Shown here: piece by piece, positions 1 through 10,707 of the stretch | How the letters are laid out: each line of letters opens with the position of its first letter | Position numbering within the stretch: the first letter of the stretch is position 1 | From: Plasmopara viticola | Taxonomy: Eukaryota > Oomycota > Peronosporomycetes > Peronosporales > Peronosporaceae | NCBI GenBank assembly: GCA_001695595.3 | Contig: MBPM02000043.1 | Coordinates: forward strand, 558,001 to 622,000 | Length of the DNA: 64,000 bases | Direction of reading: 5' to 3' | The notes under the pieces: generated by a model | Seen by the model: only the letters and a program-made list of their open reading frames with translations | Told to the model about the DNA's origin: nothing | The model's database searches: none | Program-made: the position numbers and the translations under genes

Positions 1-1780
1 AGCAGGTCGTCCTGAGTAGATACAATTACAGCTTTACACACTTGAGCAAAGTCAGCTTCGACCAGGCTGGTCGTTTAATGAACGGACAAACGGAAGTATT
101 CTCCGAGCTAGGAAAGATCGGTACTTTAGTGCGAAGTATCTTGGACATGATACATTGAGTGGTGATCAATTAGTATAATGTCAGCTACTCGCCGGCCTCT
201 GCCATCCTTTTCCACCTGTGGGCTGTCATACTAGTCGTATGTGTACACGTCTCTCTCGTAGTGACCGCGACATCGAGCACCGGACACGACCAACCCAAAG
301 GGCACTTTACGAATTTATCTACACCCAATGTTCCTGACTGCAATGAGGAGAGGGCATGGCACTGGTTTGATGAGCTCGTCGACATTTTCGTGCTATGTTG
401 CGACCTCAACAAAGCGAAATTGTCGACGAATGGTTCGAAAAGTTTGGTCTTGATTCTCACATATCCGGAAGGGCTTAAGTTGGACGTAAATCATTGGAAA
501 ATCAAGATTTCGCGTGTATATCGACTATGTCACTCATCTTGAACCCGACGAACTTATCCAATTCGACAGGATGCTGGATGCTATGCGACGTCGTTCCAAA
601 ATGTCGGCGGTTGGCTGAACAAAAGCCTTTCCAGACCTCGTCATACAGAAACGGAAAATGACTTGTGGCCAATTGTTTGATGAATGAATGCCATCCTTTA
701 CTCTCGAGTTAGAGAGCCTATGCAGGGCCCGATGAAATTATGGATTGAATATTTCAACGAAATTAAGAAAACGAGTTACACGGCGCTTTTCCATACGTAT
801 ACAAAGCGCGCAAAGACTAGTACCGCGATGAAAGATCAGTGAGGGAATGTGGATCACTTTACTACGGAGAAAGAACTTGTTAGGATGTACACTGCTTTTA
901 AAATGGCCAGCCGAATATATCATTATAGCCTCGATGGATTTGGCACACAGGTACAAGCTTTTTCTTCAAAAAGCATTAAGGGACATGGAACGCAATGGCA
1001 TGACGGCCGACAGAATGCTCGATCTTCAATATCAGAGAGCTTAAAAACAGATACCTTATGGAGAATCCTCACTTGTGGACGTGGATGTCGTTCGTGATTT
1101 ATAATTACAGGAAGAATTAAAAAATACAAAAAGCACCGATCCGGGAGAACTGCGCATTATTGCTTTCGTCAAACATGATAGTGAGACCATGTCCAATCAT
1201 TTAAAAAAAATTTAATTGACAATAAACTTCTTGCATTGGATGAGAACGGGATCGAAAATCGCATAATGTTTTTCGCTTTCCAATCTTGTCAACAAGTGAC
1301 AACTAGTAGATAAATTGTCTCGTGACGTCTTTTGCTTCTCAAGTTGATTGTGCCCGTCAAATATTTACCTATGATGGATACGCTTTCTATCTGGTCTGAA
1401 ATTATTACGCTTACTTCAACAAAGCAACTTTAAAGTTGCGCTTGATACTGGAAAAGAAGCATGCCAAGGGTTTTCGAGTAACGATTGCAACGAATAAATT
1501 ATTTTTCAACGGGGTGATTGTAGATGCGATGACGAAAACTGTGCGTGCTAGACGCACGCTGTGTGCCCGCATCATAAAGTTGTGGTCTGGGAAACTGCTT
1601 AATGCAGGTATTTCTCCTCCTCACGTCCAACTTGTCATTATCGGCAAAGCCTTAGTATGCCAGATACAATTCGACTAGAATGAACTATTTTGGCAAGAAG
1701 CAACAGGTTTCGTTGCCTGCAGTTTTTAGCTGATGCTTAAACGTTATTACATTGCATTTGCATTTTTAATTTCGACTTTT
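1..1780. other. Decayed, unrecognised coding-like sequence
   Basis: No intact gene is visible. Plus-strand translation gives short open stretches (261-542, 847-1097, 1436-1678) separated by stops and frame changes. The last one carries a Cys/His-rich run in an overlapping frame around 1520-1600. I recognise no domain. The composition suggests an old transposon or a dead gene. Positions 265-300 recur inverted at 7339-7374, at the edge of the tandem duplication. Confidence 0.3.
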
Positions 1781-3276
1781 TGTTGGTCTTTTATACTTCG
1801 TGTTTGTTAACCTTACAATTAAAAGGAGCTTCATGCACGACTTGACCGCGAAGGCATATGCGTCATAATAATAAGGCTGATATTGTTGACATTGACCGAT
1901 CTTCCTTTGCGTTTGATTTGCTGATTGCCATGTGCCACTCACGCCATGAATATTTGAAGGGTCTCAAGCATCAAGCAAGCGCTATGCGTGGTAAGGATTT
2001 TTGTACTTGAAAAAAGATTTCGGAAGATCATTTGACAGGTATGCACGTGAAACTTTCATACACACACGCGACACGGTGCTATACCATTAGCGAAACGCGA
2101 CGTCGTTTGTGCAACCCACGATGGGACCAGGTTAATGTACTTTCACGCACATGAAGCCATACGGCCTTGCTACAAGGGTTTACGTGACGGTAGTCGACGA
2201 AAAAGCGCACCATTTGAAGTATGTCACTAGCATCGATCTGAATGAAGTATGGCACTAGCATCAATCTGGATGCAAGTGCTCATATTTCACGACATCCACA
2301 GCGTAAGCGACTAAGGTGAACAAGATGAAGTGAGACCTAGCAACGCGCTTGCACTTACTTTGACCTTTGTCATTGCTTTGCGCTCATAGAATTTTAGATC
2401 GGCCAGCTGAACACATGAGTACTATATAGATAATACTCCAATTGTGGTGATACAGCTGTATCATTTAAAATAAGTAATTTACTCGAGAATATTAGTTTCA
2501 TTATGTCATATAGTTAAGACTTATACTAGCTCAAGGAACATTATTCTTTTTTGCAGCAAACACTTCATCACTGCGACAAAATCAAACAAAGTGCTCTATT
2601 ATACTCAACTGATAGCTTTAAAATATTCAAAAGCGAAGTAATTTCATCGATTTGAGCTTGAGCTGTACAACAAGGTAGAAGCTCAGCTCACACTCTAGAA
2701 TCTCTTTTTCTTCATCATCGCAGGTCAAATTTGCGAAATCTAATTTCTGTCTTTCGTTCTTAGCATTTGAAATATACCAAGACCACTGGAGCTAGAACCT
2801 GTTGTGTTCGCGGCAAGTATTGTATTTGGATCAGACACGCCTATCTGAGAAGCTTTACTACGAAAAGCTACCTTTAAGTGCTATTATTGAATGTTAAGCG
2901 TGTTGCTGAAACGGGTACTTTGTTAATCAAAAGAGTGCGAAGACTACGAAATGGATGACTATTACGCAATGCATGTGAAACAAATGCGCTTGATACATGC
3001 ATGGGCAAAATATGCTTGACTCTTTACGTGAAATGCTTATATAGCAAAGTATGAGGTCAAACATTTGTCTCATATTTTCTCGTTGTCGCCATCAATTGTA
3101 CGCACATTCTTGTTACAAGAGTGACGTGTGGCCCCGTGTAGCAAGTTATAAGTATTCACTCGCGTAAGCAGCTACCCACTCTGTCATTTTATTTTTGACT
3201 AATATGCATGGTGGCGGCAGTACAAGAAATCATTGCTGTATGGTGGTCTAGAAAATAGCCGCTTTACTAAGTGGGT

Positions 3277-3597
3277 ATTGTATTGTATTGTATTACGTTA
3301 TCGCGTTGCCAAATTATGCACGTGCTAGGCTCAGTCTGGCTAGTCCACGGCATAGAGTGGTGTCCGCATACGTCGGGTCTCGTTCGGCGGGCAGTGCAGC
3401 CAGCACCGAGGTCGTGAGGGTCTTCCATAATTTTGTCCAGCTCTGACTTAGTAAGAGCCCAGGGGGCGCCCTGGTACTGGAGACCGTCGCGTCGAGGGTG
3501 AGACTCGTCAGAGACCTGCAGATGCCCGAGACCCAAAGCGCGCGAGCATTTAGCCCCCGCGCTTGGAAGGAGGGCGTCACCCCAACCTTTTCCGGAG
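3277..3597 (-). mobile_element. Short LINE-derived non-autonomous element, copy A
   Basis: Read on the minus strand, this 321-base element starts with the same leader as the longer LINE copy at 43894. It then jumps to a few codons of the reverse-transcriptase C-terminus (ATWALTKSEL type), jumps again to the last 35 or so codons of the LINE, and ends in a TACAA-repeat tail. An exact 11-base target-site duplication (ACTAAGTGGGT) flanks it at 3266-3276 and 3598-3608. A small deletion in the leader shifts the reading frame. An 88-codon ORF (3314-3580) persists and ends at the native LINE stop. Confidence 0.85.
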
Positions 3598-4280
3598 ACT
3601 AAGTGGGTGTACTTAGAGATTTAACATTCATCACTTTAACAAATTTAGTTTCTTCAGCGAATAGTGTCCACATGACTCTTAATGCTGTACTAAAAAAAAG
3701 GTTAAGTAAATGCTCCTGCAGCTGCTTGCTGCTCACTATGCAACCACAACCGCTGCTCATAAAGATCACTTTGGCATTCAGTAACACCATCAGTGTACTG
3801 GAAACAATAATACTCAACGATGGGTGGTGTAAGCACGAATCGCAAACTTATTTCCTATACTACTTTATTTAATCGACTACTCATTCATAAGTAATACTAG
3901 GGACAATTAAATTGGCGATCGCTGGACTAATAGATGTAAAAGCTACTACAATAATATTTACACCACAAAAAGTACTTATATCAAATTTTCAGCTAGGCAT
4001 GATGAAAGTGACGGCACCTGAAATTTATGAGCATGTTTGCATGCTGTAATATACATGAAAAAGGGTCGCGTATGGGGTTTATGTACAATAGCAGCTCTTT
4101 ATTGCGTCAAATGCAAATCATCCGTATTACCAGTCTACAACTTTATACCTTATGCTCAATTAGCACTTCGGCGCTTGAACAAAGCCCAAGTACAGTCGAC
4201 CGCCAAGCGATTTCACCAAGTCATCTCGGCATCAGCAGAGAGTGCTAGAAATGTATTGCTACGCTTTTGGCGACGTACAG

Positions 4281-4354
4281 TTGCACTAGAAGCTCTTAAT
4301 TGCACGCCTGACAAATAATGATGTCAGGTGTGCAATTAAGAGCTACTAGTGCAA
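4281..4354. repeat. 33-base inverted repeat (hairpin)
   Basis: Arms 4281-4313 and 4322-4354 are reverse complements at 31 of 33 positions, with an 8-base loop. The left arm begins TTGCACTAGAAGCTCTTAAT. It lies in the 2.4 kb stretch present only in the left duplication copy. No T-run or gene context suggests a terminator. It may be the centre of a foldback element or a small-RNA precursor. Confidence 0.85.
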
Positions 4355-4736
4355 TTGTCGATAGACTTTAGAGCCTGTTGATATAGGTCATCCCATAGTC
4401 TGGCTTGCGCGAAGGCGCGTCACCTAGCATATTGAGTTTGCTAGATTTGTATTTGACACGATAGTTCTATTTCGCAAAGAATAGCATCTCGTCGTTCGTT
4501 GAGACAAGTGCAGCGTATTATTGTCGTCCGCGAAGATGTGTGGTCTCAATCGATCGCAAAATATATAAATCTAGAAGATGTCTACCAGTGCAGATTTCAT
4601 TGTTAAGTAATTGATGCAGAAGCTTTGCTTAATGGATTTAGATTGCCTGGTCTTTATCAAGCTTCAGTATCGCGTAGTCTATCGAAGTTGCTACAAACGA
4701 TCCTAAGTGGCTTTTATCCTGACAAAGGTCACAAGC

Positions 4737-4767
4737 AAACTGGTGCTTTCTCTTAAAGCACCAGTTT
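4737..4767. repeat. Perfect 13-base hairpin
   Basis: Arms AAACTGGTGCTTT (4737-4749) and AAAGCACCAGTTT (4755-4767) are exact reverse complements around a 5-base loop. It lies about 380 bases from the larger hairpin at 4281-4354, in the same unpaired insertion. Confidence 0.8.
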
Positions 4768-5881
4768 TTGTATTGATGCAATGGGTTGAAGGAAGTCGTA
4801 TCAAAATACTCTAACAACTATGTGCTTGTGCACATTCTAATCATTTTTTACATTTGGGATCATGGTGTAGACCAAGCCGAAACGGCTAATGTCTCTCAAG
4901 TTCTACGACTCGCGGCTTTCTATAAAGCAGCCGAGAATTATAGCAGTCTCTGCTACAAAGACACTTTGACGATGATGAAGTACAGGTTACTGCTCCTTAT
5001 GACTTCGAATACTCGCCTAGTGTAGCTTAAAGAGTGTTCAGAGCCGACTAGTCTTTCTCTAAACGGATACGGACAACCGTATTTCTTAAATAAAAATTTG
5101 GTGCTGGTCTACTCAAACACAGGCTTTACAGTAATTCCTCTAAAGCGGTTAGGCTCTTTAAAAGAAGAACCTTTAGAAGTATTCCGGCTTTTGACTCAGT
5201 CAAAAGTTCAGTACCATGCTGTTGCTACCTTTTCCTAAAAAAATCCTTTTTACAAGGTGTACTCAGACATCGGTTAAATTTCAACCCACGTACTAATTAT
5301 CTAGAGCTATGTTACTAGCGATTGGTGGTACTACGTCACTAGTCTTAGTGTGCAGACCTACTTGCGAAATTCTGCAATTGTTGTTGTGACATATTACCTA
5401 CTTATGAAGCTATGCTACTCACATACAGAACCTATTCCGAGTGTCATTACTACCAGCGAAGCTTGCCACCTGCTAAGAAACGTTTGGAGGACAGTTTCTT
5501 GTCTAATTTACTTGTGAAATATAGAGTGAAATGCGGCGACACATGTAGTTGCGAGGCGTGACGTATTCGTACTTCCACAATTATAATATGTAGTTTCTAC
5601 AATACTACATAATAAAGTTGAACCAGGAGTGGCTCAATAGTTGCGGTTTTTTCTTTCATTCTGTTTCAACAATCAGTGTATACATAGATTATGATAGCCT
5701 AAAATCACTTACAGATCTGCTACTTAGCTAGTACTGCCGCCAAGTTGAAGATAATGCTTCAATTGTGGACGTGCATATGTACCTCTACAAACGTCTTTTG
5801 ATGTACAGCTAATGAACCAGTGGATAAACCTGTGTGATATTCAATTTCACAGTGGCACTATAGGTAAATTCCTCTTCTCAT

Positions 5882-6117
5882 TGTATTGTATTGTATTACG
5901 TTATCGCGTTGCCAAGTTATGCACGTGCTAGGCTCAGTCTGGCTAGTCCACGGCATAGAGTGGTGTCCGCATACGTCGGGTCTCGTTCGGCGGGCAGTGC
6001 AGCCAGCACCGAGGTCGTGAGGGTCTTCCATTATTTTGTCCAGCTCTGACTTGGTAAGAGCCCAGGTGGCGCCCTGGTGCTGGAGACCGTCGCGTCGAGG
6101 GTGAGATTTGTAAATTT
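5882..6117 (-). mobile_element. 5'-truncated LINE-derived short element, copy B
   Basis: This minus-strand element has the same two internal junctions and the same 3' tail as copy A. Its leader is cut at about 6106, where it loses homology, leaving about 11 bases of unclear origin. The target-site duplication is unusually long: 33 identical bases at 5849-5881 and 6118-6150. The 5' truncation and variable-length duplication are what target-primed reverse transcription produces. Confidence 0.85.
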
Positions 6118-6383
6118 ACAGTGGCACTATAGGTAAATTCCTCTTCTCATGTACCAAATTATTTTTTGGGAAATAACACATTAAAAATGTATATGCCTGC
6201 TTGCAGCTTTAGCAATTTTAATTGGCTAAAACTATAAGAATTGCGCCATAAAACGACAAATGTATGCTTTAAACTTATATGCCAAATATTTCAAAGAGAT
6301 TCAAAAAATGATTTTATGCAATCAAATTCTCGTTCGTACACTCGATATCGGGCTGTCTTGCTCGCAACGTACGTAGATTACGA

Positions 6384-7309
6384 CTATGAGCTAATCTCGT
6401 AACGCCGAAGTATAGTAGCCAGGGTTTTCGCGCCCGAAAAACTTTTTTTTCTTCAACTCTGTCTTCACCTTGTCTAGAAGCCATTCGTGATCACGATATA
6501 CTTTTTCACGACCTGCGCAATCAATGCATCTGATTCCGGGCCGTGGAGGTCAAGGACATACCAATACCAGACAGTCAACGCTGGGTGCGTAAAAAAATTG
6601 TCGCCAGCTTTTTGCAGTTGGAGACGTACAAAAGCATCGTCTTCGTCAACGAATTTCGCTTTCCATTTTCTGAAGAGTGCCTTTTCCAGTCGTAAGGCAC
6701 GATTTATGATGATTCAATTGGATGTCTTTATATGTATCATGCTCGCTAATTGCTCCTCAGTCAGTAGACTTAGCAATGCTTCACGTAAATTAGCATCTAG
6801 ATCATGACGTCGCGCTTCAAACGCATACCACGTCTCTAACAGTGGACCCTTTGTCATGCCCTCAGCTTTCACTTCTGCCAGGTTGATACCAAGAATGTTG
6901 AGCACATCGCTTGTCGTCATTTTCTCAATCTCCCACTCTTCAGACAGCTTTTCTAATGTGGTTAAAGCAGCATTGCGCGTGCTCGCGCTCTTTTGCACTG
7001 CCGCGATGACGGTCGCAAGGGTCTTGATTTTAACTTCAAGCTGCCCCCACAAGCTGTTCACCATGCCGGTGACCAATTTCTCGTAATCGGCTTTCGTTAA
7101 CGAATATCCGACGTAAGAAAGCCAGATGCTGAGAGCTGAAGAATCCTCAACGGCATATTGGACGAAAACAGACTGCACGTGTTCGAGTGAGTCGTATTTC
7201 TCTCCCGAGGATACGTCCCAAAACAGCATTTTCATCACCCCATTCCCAACGCTTCCTTTGCAAAGATCAACATTTGGAGCTCCTAGAATCTCAGCCAAGC
7301 GAACAACGC
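6384..7309 (-). pseudogene. Truncated WY-type effector pseudogene
   Basis: This is a paralog of the intact 535-codon effector at 9100-10707. The longest open part (194 codons, 6714-7298) matches parent residues 232-425 with scattered substitutions. An in-frame TGA follows TSN where the parent has an Arg codon, yet homology continues to the equivalent stop at 6384-6386. Codons 1-229, with signal peptide, RxLR region and first WY module, are absent because the duplication boundary cuts the gene at 7309. With no signal peptide it cannot encode a secreted effector. It is a by-product of the tandem duplication. Confidence 0.85.
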
Positions 7310-7338
7310 ATTGGGTGTAATTTAATTCTTTAAGTTTT

Positions 7339-7374
7339 CTTTGGGTTGGTCGTGTCCGGTACTCGATGTCGCGG
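7339..7374. repeat. Inverted copy of positions 265-300
   Basis: The 36 bases are the reverse complement of 265-300 with one mismatch. They lie in the 68-base gap between the truncated left copy (ends 7309) and the right copy (starts near 7378), so they mark the junction. Confidence 0.8.
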
Positions 7375-7377
7375 ATC

Positions 7378-10026
7378 TTTGATACTTCGTTTTATAAACC
7401 TTACAATTGAAAGGAGCTTCATGCGAGACTCAGTGTACTTCTAAATGTGGCTCGACCGCGAAGATAAATGTGTCATAATAATAAGGCTGTTATTGTTGAT
7501 ATTCACCGATCTTTCTTTGCGTTTAATTTGCTGATTGCCATGTGCCACTCACGCCATGAATATCTTAAAGGGTCTCGAGCATGCAGCAAGAGCTGTGCGT
7601 GGTAAGAATCTTTGTACCTGAACAAAGAATCCGGAAGATCATTTGACAGGTATGCACGCGGGTCGTTATATACACACGCGACACGGTGCTATACCATTAG
7701 CAGATCGCCACGTCGTTTGTGGAACCCACGGAGGGACCTAGTTAATGTACTATCACATGAAGCCACGGCCTTGTTGAGGGAATAACAAGCGCACTATTTG
7801 AAGTATGTAATATTAGTGCCCATGCTTCACGACATCTCCAGCGTAAGCGATTAATGCGCATAAAATAAAGCGAGACCTAGCAACGCGCTTGCACTAACCC
7901 TGACCTTTGTCATTAAATACTGAGCTAGAGTTTTTAGATCGGCCATTTGAACACTTGAGTACGTAATACGGCTGTATCACTTGAAAAAGTAATTTACTAT
8001 GGAGAATTAGCCGCATTATGTCAATACTAATACTAGCCATGAAACATTATTATTTTTCTGTAGCATCGTATTGTATACCATAAGCAAACACTTTCTGAAG
8101 TGCTATATTATACACGACTGATAGCTTAGATATATTTAAAGTTCATCGATTTGAGCTTGCGCTGTTCAAAGCTACGCTAGCGAAGTCAGCTCACACTCTT
8201 GAATCAATTTCTTTACATCATCGCAGGTCAATTTTGCAAAAGTCAATTTTTGTTTGTCGTTTTTAGCATTTAAAATATACCAAGACCACAGGAGCTAAAA
8301 CCTGTTGTGTTCGCAGTGACTCAGTCATAATTTCAGTACCATGCTGTTGCTAATTATTTCTTGGAAAAAACTCCTTTTACAAGTTGCACCCAGGCATCGA
8401 TTAAGTTTTCAACCTATGTACTAAATTTCTAGAGCTATGTTGCTTGCGATTGGTGGTCCTACGTCATCCATCTTAATGTGGAGACCTACTTGCGAAATTT
8501 TGCAATTGTTGTTGTGCCACCAATGGAACTATGCTACTCAAATTCAGATTTTAACTCGAGCATCATTGCTACCAGCGGAGCTTGCCTTTTGCTAAGAAAG
8601 GTTTGGAGGACAAATTCTTGTCTACCTTACTTGTGATATTGTTTACGACAAACTTAGAGTGAAATGCGACGACATAGGTAGTAGCGAGGCGTGATGTATT
8701 CGTATTTCTACTATTATAATATGTAGCTCCTCTAATACTAAATATTTGAATAATTTCTATAAGCATCGAGGGGGCGACTCAATAATTGCGGTTTTTTCTT
8801 TTGAGCTGTTCCAACAGTCAACTTTTATATAAATTATGATAAGTCTTAGAGCTAGTGTCATTCGCTACTGAGATAGTACTGCCGCAAAGTTGATCAATAG
8901 CGGACGTGTATACTTCATCTTGCGCCATAACTACGACAACACACCGCTCTGGCATCAATCCACTGCCTACTAATATAAACTTGGATGCCAAATGTTTTAA
9001 AAGAAGTTCAAAAAAAGATTTTAATACGATTTTATTCTTCTACACTCGTTCGTACACTCGATATCGGGCTGTCTGGCTCGCGACGTACGTAGAAAACGAC
9101 TATGGGCTACTATCGTTTCGCTGAAGTATAGTAGCCACGTCTTTCGCGCTCGAGCTACCTTCTTTTTTTACTTCTCTATTCACCATGTCTAAAAGCGATT
9201 CGTGATCACGATAGTACTTTTTTACGACCTGCGTAATCAAGTTATCGGATTCTGGGCCGTGGAGGTCAAGGATATACCAATACCAGACAGTCAACGCCGG
9301 GTGCGTAAAAAGTTTGTCGCCAGCTCTTTCCAGTTGAAGACGTACAAAAGCATCGTCTTTGTCGACAAACTCCGTTTTCCATTTCGTGAAAAGTGCCTTT
9401 TCCAGTCGTAAGGCACGATTTATGATAATTCGATTGGATGTCTTCATATGTATCATGCTCGCTAATTGCTCCTCAGTCAGTTGACTTAGCAATGCTTCAC
9501 GTAAATTAGCATCTAGATCATGACGTCGCGCTTCAAACGCATACCACGTCTCTAACAGTGGACCCTCTGTCATGTCCTCAGCTTTCATTTCTGCCAGGTT
9601 GATACCAAGAATGTTGAGCACATCGCTTGTCGTCTTTTTCTCATTCTCCCACTCTTCAAACAGCTTTTCTAATGTGGTTGAAGCAGCATTGCGCGTGCTC
9701 GCGCTCTTTTGCGCTGCCGCGATGACGGTCGCAAGGGTCTTGACTTTAACTCTACGCTGCCCCCACAAGCTGTTCACCATGCCGGTGACCAATGTCTCGT
9801 AATTGGCTATCTCTAACGCCCATTCGGCGTAAGAAAGCCAGATGCTGAGAGCTGAAGAATCCTCAACGGCATATTGGACGAAAACAGACTGCACGTGTTC
9901 GAGTGAGTCGTATTTCTCATCCGAGGAAACGTCCCAAAATAGCTTTTTCATCACCCTATTACCAACACTTCTTTTGCAGAGATCAACATTTGGAGCTCCT
10001 AGCATCTCAGCCAAGCGAACAACGCC
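7378..10026. repeat. Right copy of the tandem duplication
   Basis: This matches the left copy in three collinear stretches and runs into the intact effector gene, whose codons beyond 230 form the duplicated part. It is shorter than the left copy because it lacks the 2.4 kb stretch at 2820-5195 and the LINE element at 5882. No gene is visible between 7380 and 9099. Confidence 0.75.
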
Positions 10027-10707
10027 AAATTTTAGCTTTAGCATAGTATACAACTTACTGAATATTGGCTTCTCGTCTAATATATCTTTTCGTGGAAGCC
10101 GACGAGCGAACGAGACATATATCTCCAAGAGCGGATTTTTGAATACGCTGTCCTTGTCGACATCAAGTTTCAAGGCACGAAAGACATCATGCTCGTTTTT
10201 GTTCGCTACCCACTCTTTCATCAAAAGTTCGTAATATTTTTTGGCCACGGCTTCCGTTTTTAGGGACGCTAGACCATCAAGCACAAAGGTAGCCAGCTCA
10301 TAGTCGTTGAAGTGCTTTTTCAGCTCATGAAACAAGGCCATGTAAGCCTCTGCAGAGTCTTCGTAAGCGCCAAGGACAGCTTTAGCCCACTGTTGATACT
10401 GCTCGCTTGCAAATAAATTCGTCTGTACAGATTTTACGTGATGGTAATGTTCGAAAAAGAAATTGATCACTTTCTCTTTGAGCTGTAAACGCAGACTTGG
10501 CGCTAACTCCTCCACTTTCCACGCAACTTTTGCGAGGAGATTATCCCAAGACCTTTCTTCATCGCGGTCAGTGTGTAAAACCTCTGGTGACAAGGTCCTC
10601 ATGCGATATTGGGCACGGGCATCCACCACTATCATGGCATTATTACTTGCCACGACTATAAAAACCGATAGCAACATGAAATGGCGCAGAAATTTAGGCT
10701 GGAGCAT
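9100..10707 (-). CDS. Intact secreted RxLR-like effector with WY repeats (535 aa)
   Basis: A single open frame of 535 codons. Residues 1-32 are a signal peptide with hydrophobic core MLLSVFIVVA and probable cleavage after DARA. Next comes a degenerate RxLR region (QYRMRTLSPE, 33-42) and an exact DEER at 49-52. Three helical modules follow in WY style: Trp166 with Tyr197, Trp353 with Tyr389, Trp443 with Tyr478, each with a hydrophobic helix ending in motifs such as NPLLEIYVSF, GPLLETWYAF and HPALTVWYWY. Tandem WY modules are the known fold of many oomycete host-translocated effectors; the host target is unknown. The gene lacks introns, as most RxLR genes do. A diverged, truncated paralog lies at 6384-7309. 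Confidence 0.85.
   Translation of the reverse strand: MLQPKFLRHFMLLSVFIVVASNNAMIVVDARAQYRMRTLSPEVLHTDRDEERSWDNLLAKVAWKVEELAPSLRLQLKEKVINFFFEHYHHVKSVQTNLFASEQYQQWAKAVLGAYEDSAEAYMALFHELKKHFNDYELATFVLDGLASLKTEAVAKKYYELLMKEWVANKNEHDVFRALKLDVDKDSVFKNPLLEIYVSFARRLPRKDILDEKPIFSKLYTMLKLKFGVVRLAEMLGAPNVDLCKRSVGNRVMKKLFWDVSSDEKYDSLEHVQSVFVQYAVEDSSALSIWLSYAEWALEIANYETLVTGMVNSLWGQRRVKVKTLATVIAAAQKSASTRNAASTTLEKLFEEWENEKKTTSDVLNILGINLAEMKAEDMTEGPLLETWYAFEARRHDLDANLREALLSQLTEEQLASMIHMKTSNRIIINRALRLEKALFTKWKTEFVDKDDAFVRLQLERAGDKLFTHPALTVWYWYILDLHGPESDNLITQVVKKYYRDHESLLDMVNREVKKEGSSSAKDVATILQRNDSSP

Larger units (their letters stand above)
1790..7309. repeat. Left copy of an old tandem duplication
   Basis: Three stretches match the sequence at 7378-10026 in the same order: about 1790-2820 with 7378-8311, 5195-5780 with 8320-8905, and 6240-7309 with 8921-10026. 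The left copy also holds about 2.4 kb (2820-5195) with no partner in the right copy, and a LINE derivative at 5882-6117. Mismatches and small indels are frequent, so the duplication is old. The copy ends inside an effector pseudogene, whose first 229 codons are absent. Between the matching stretches I see no gene. Confidence 0.75.

Noticed and set aside
9842..10234. 130-codon plus-strand ORF
   Set aside because: It is an antisense shadow of the intact 535-codon effector, and the start of the same antisense frame occurs in the pseudogene copy.
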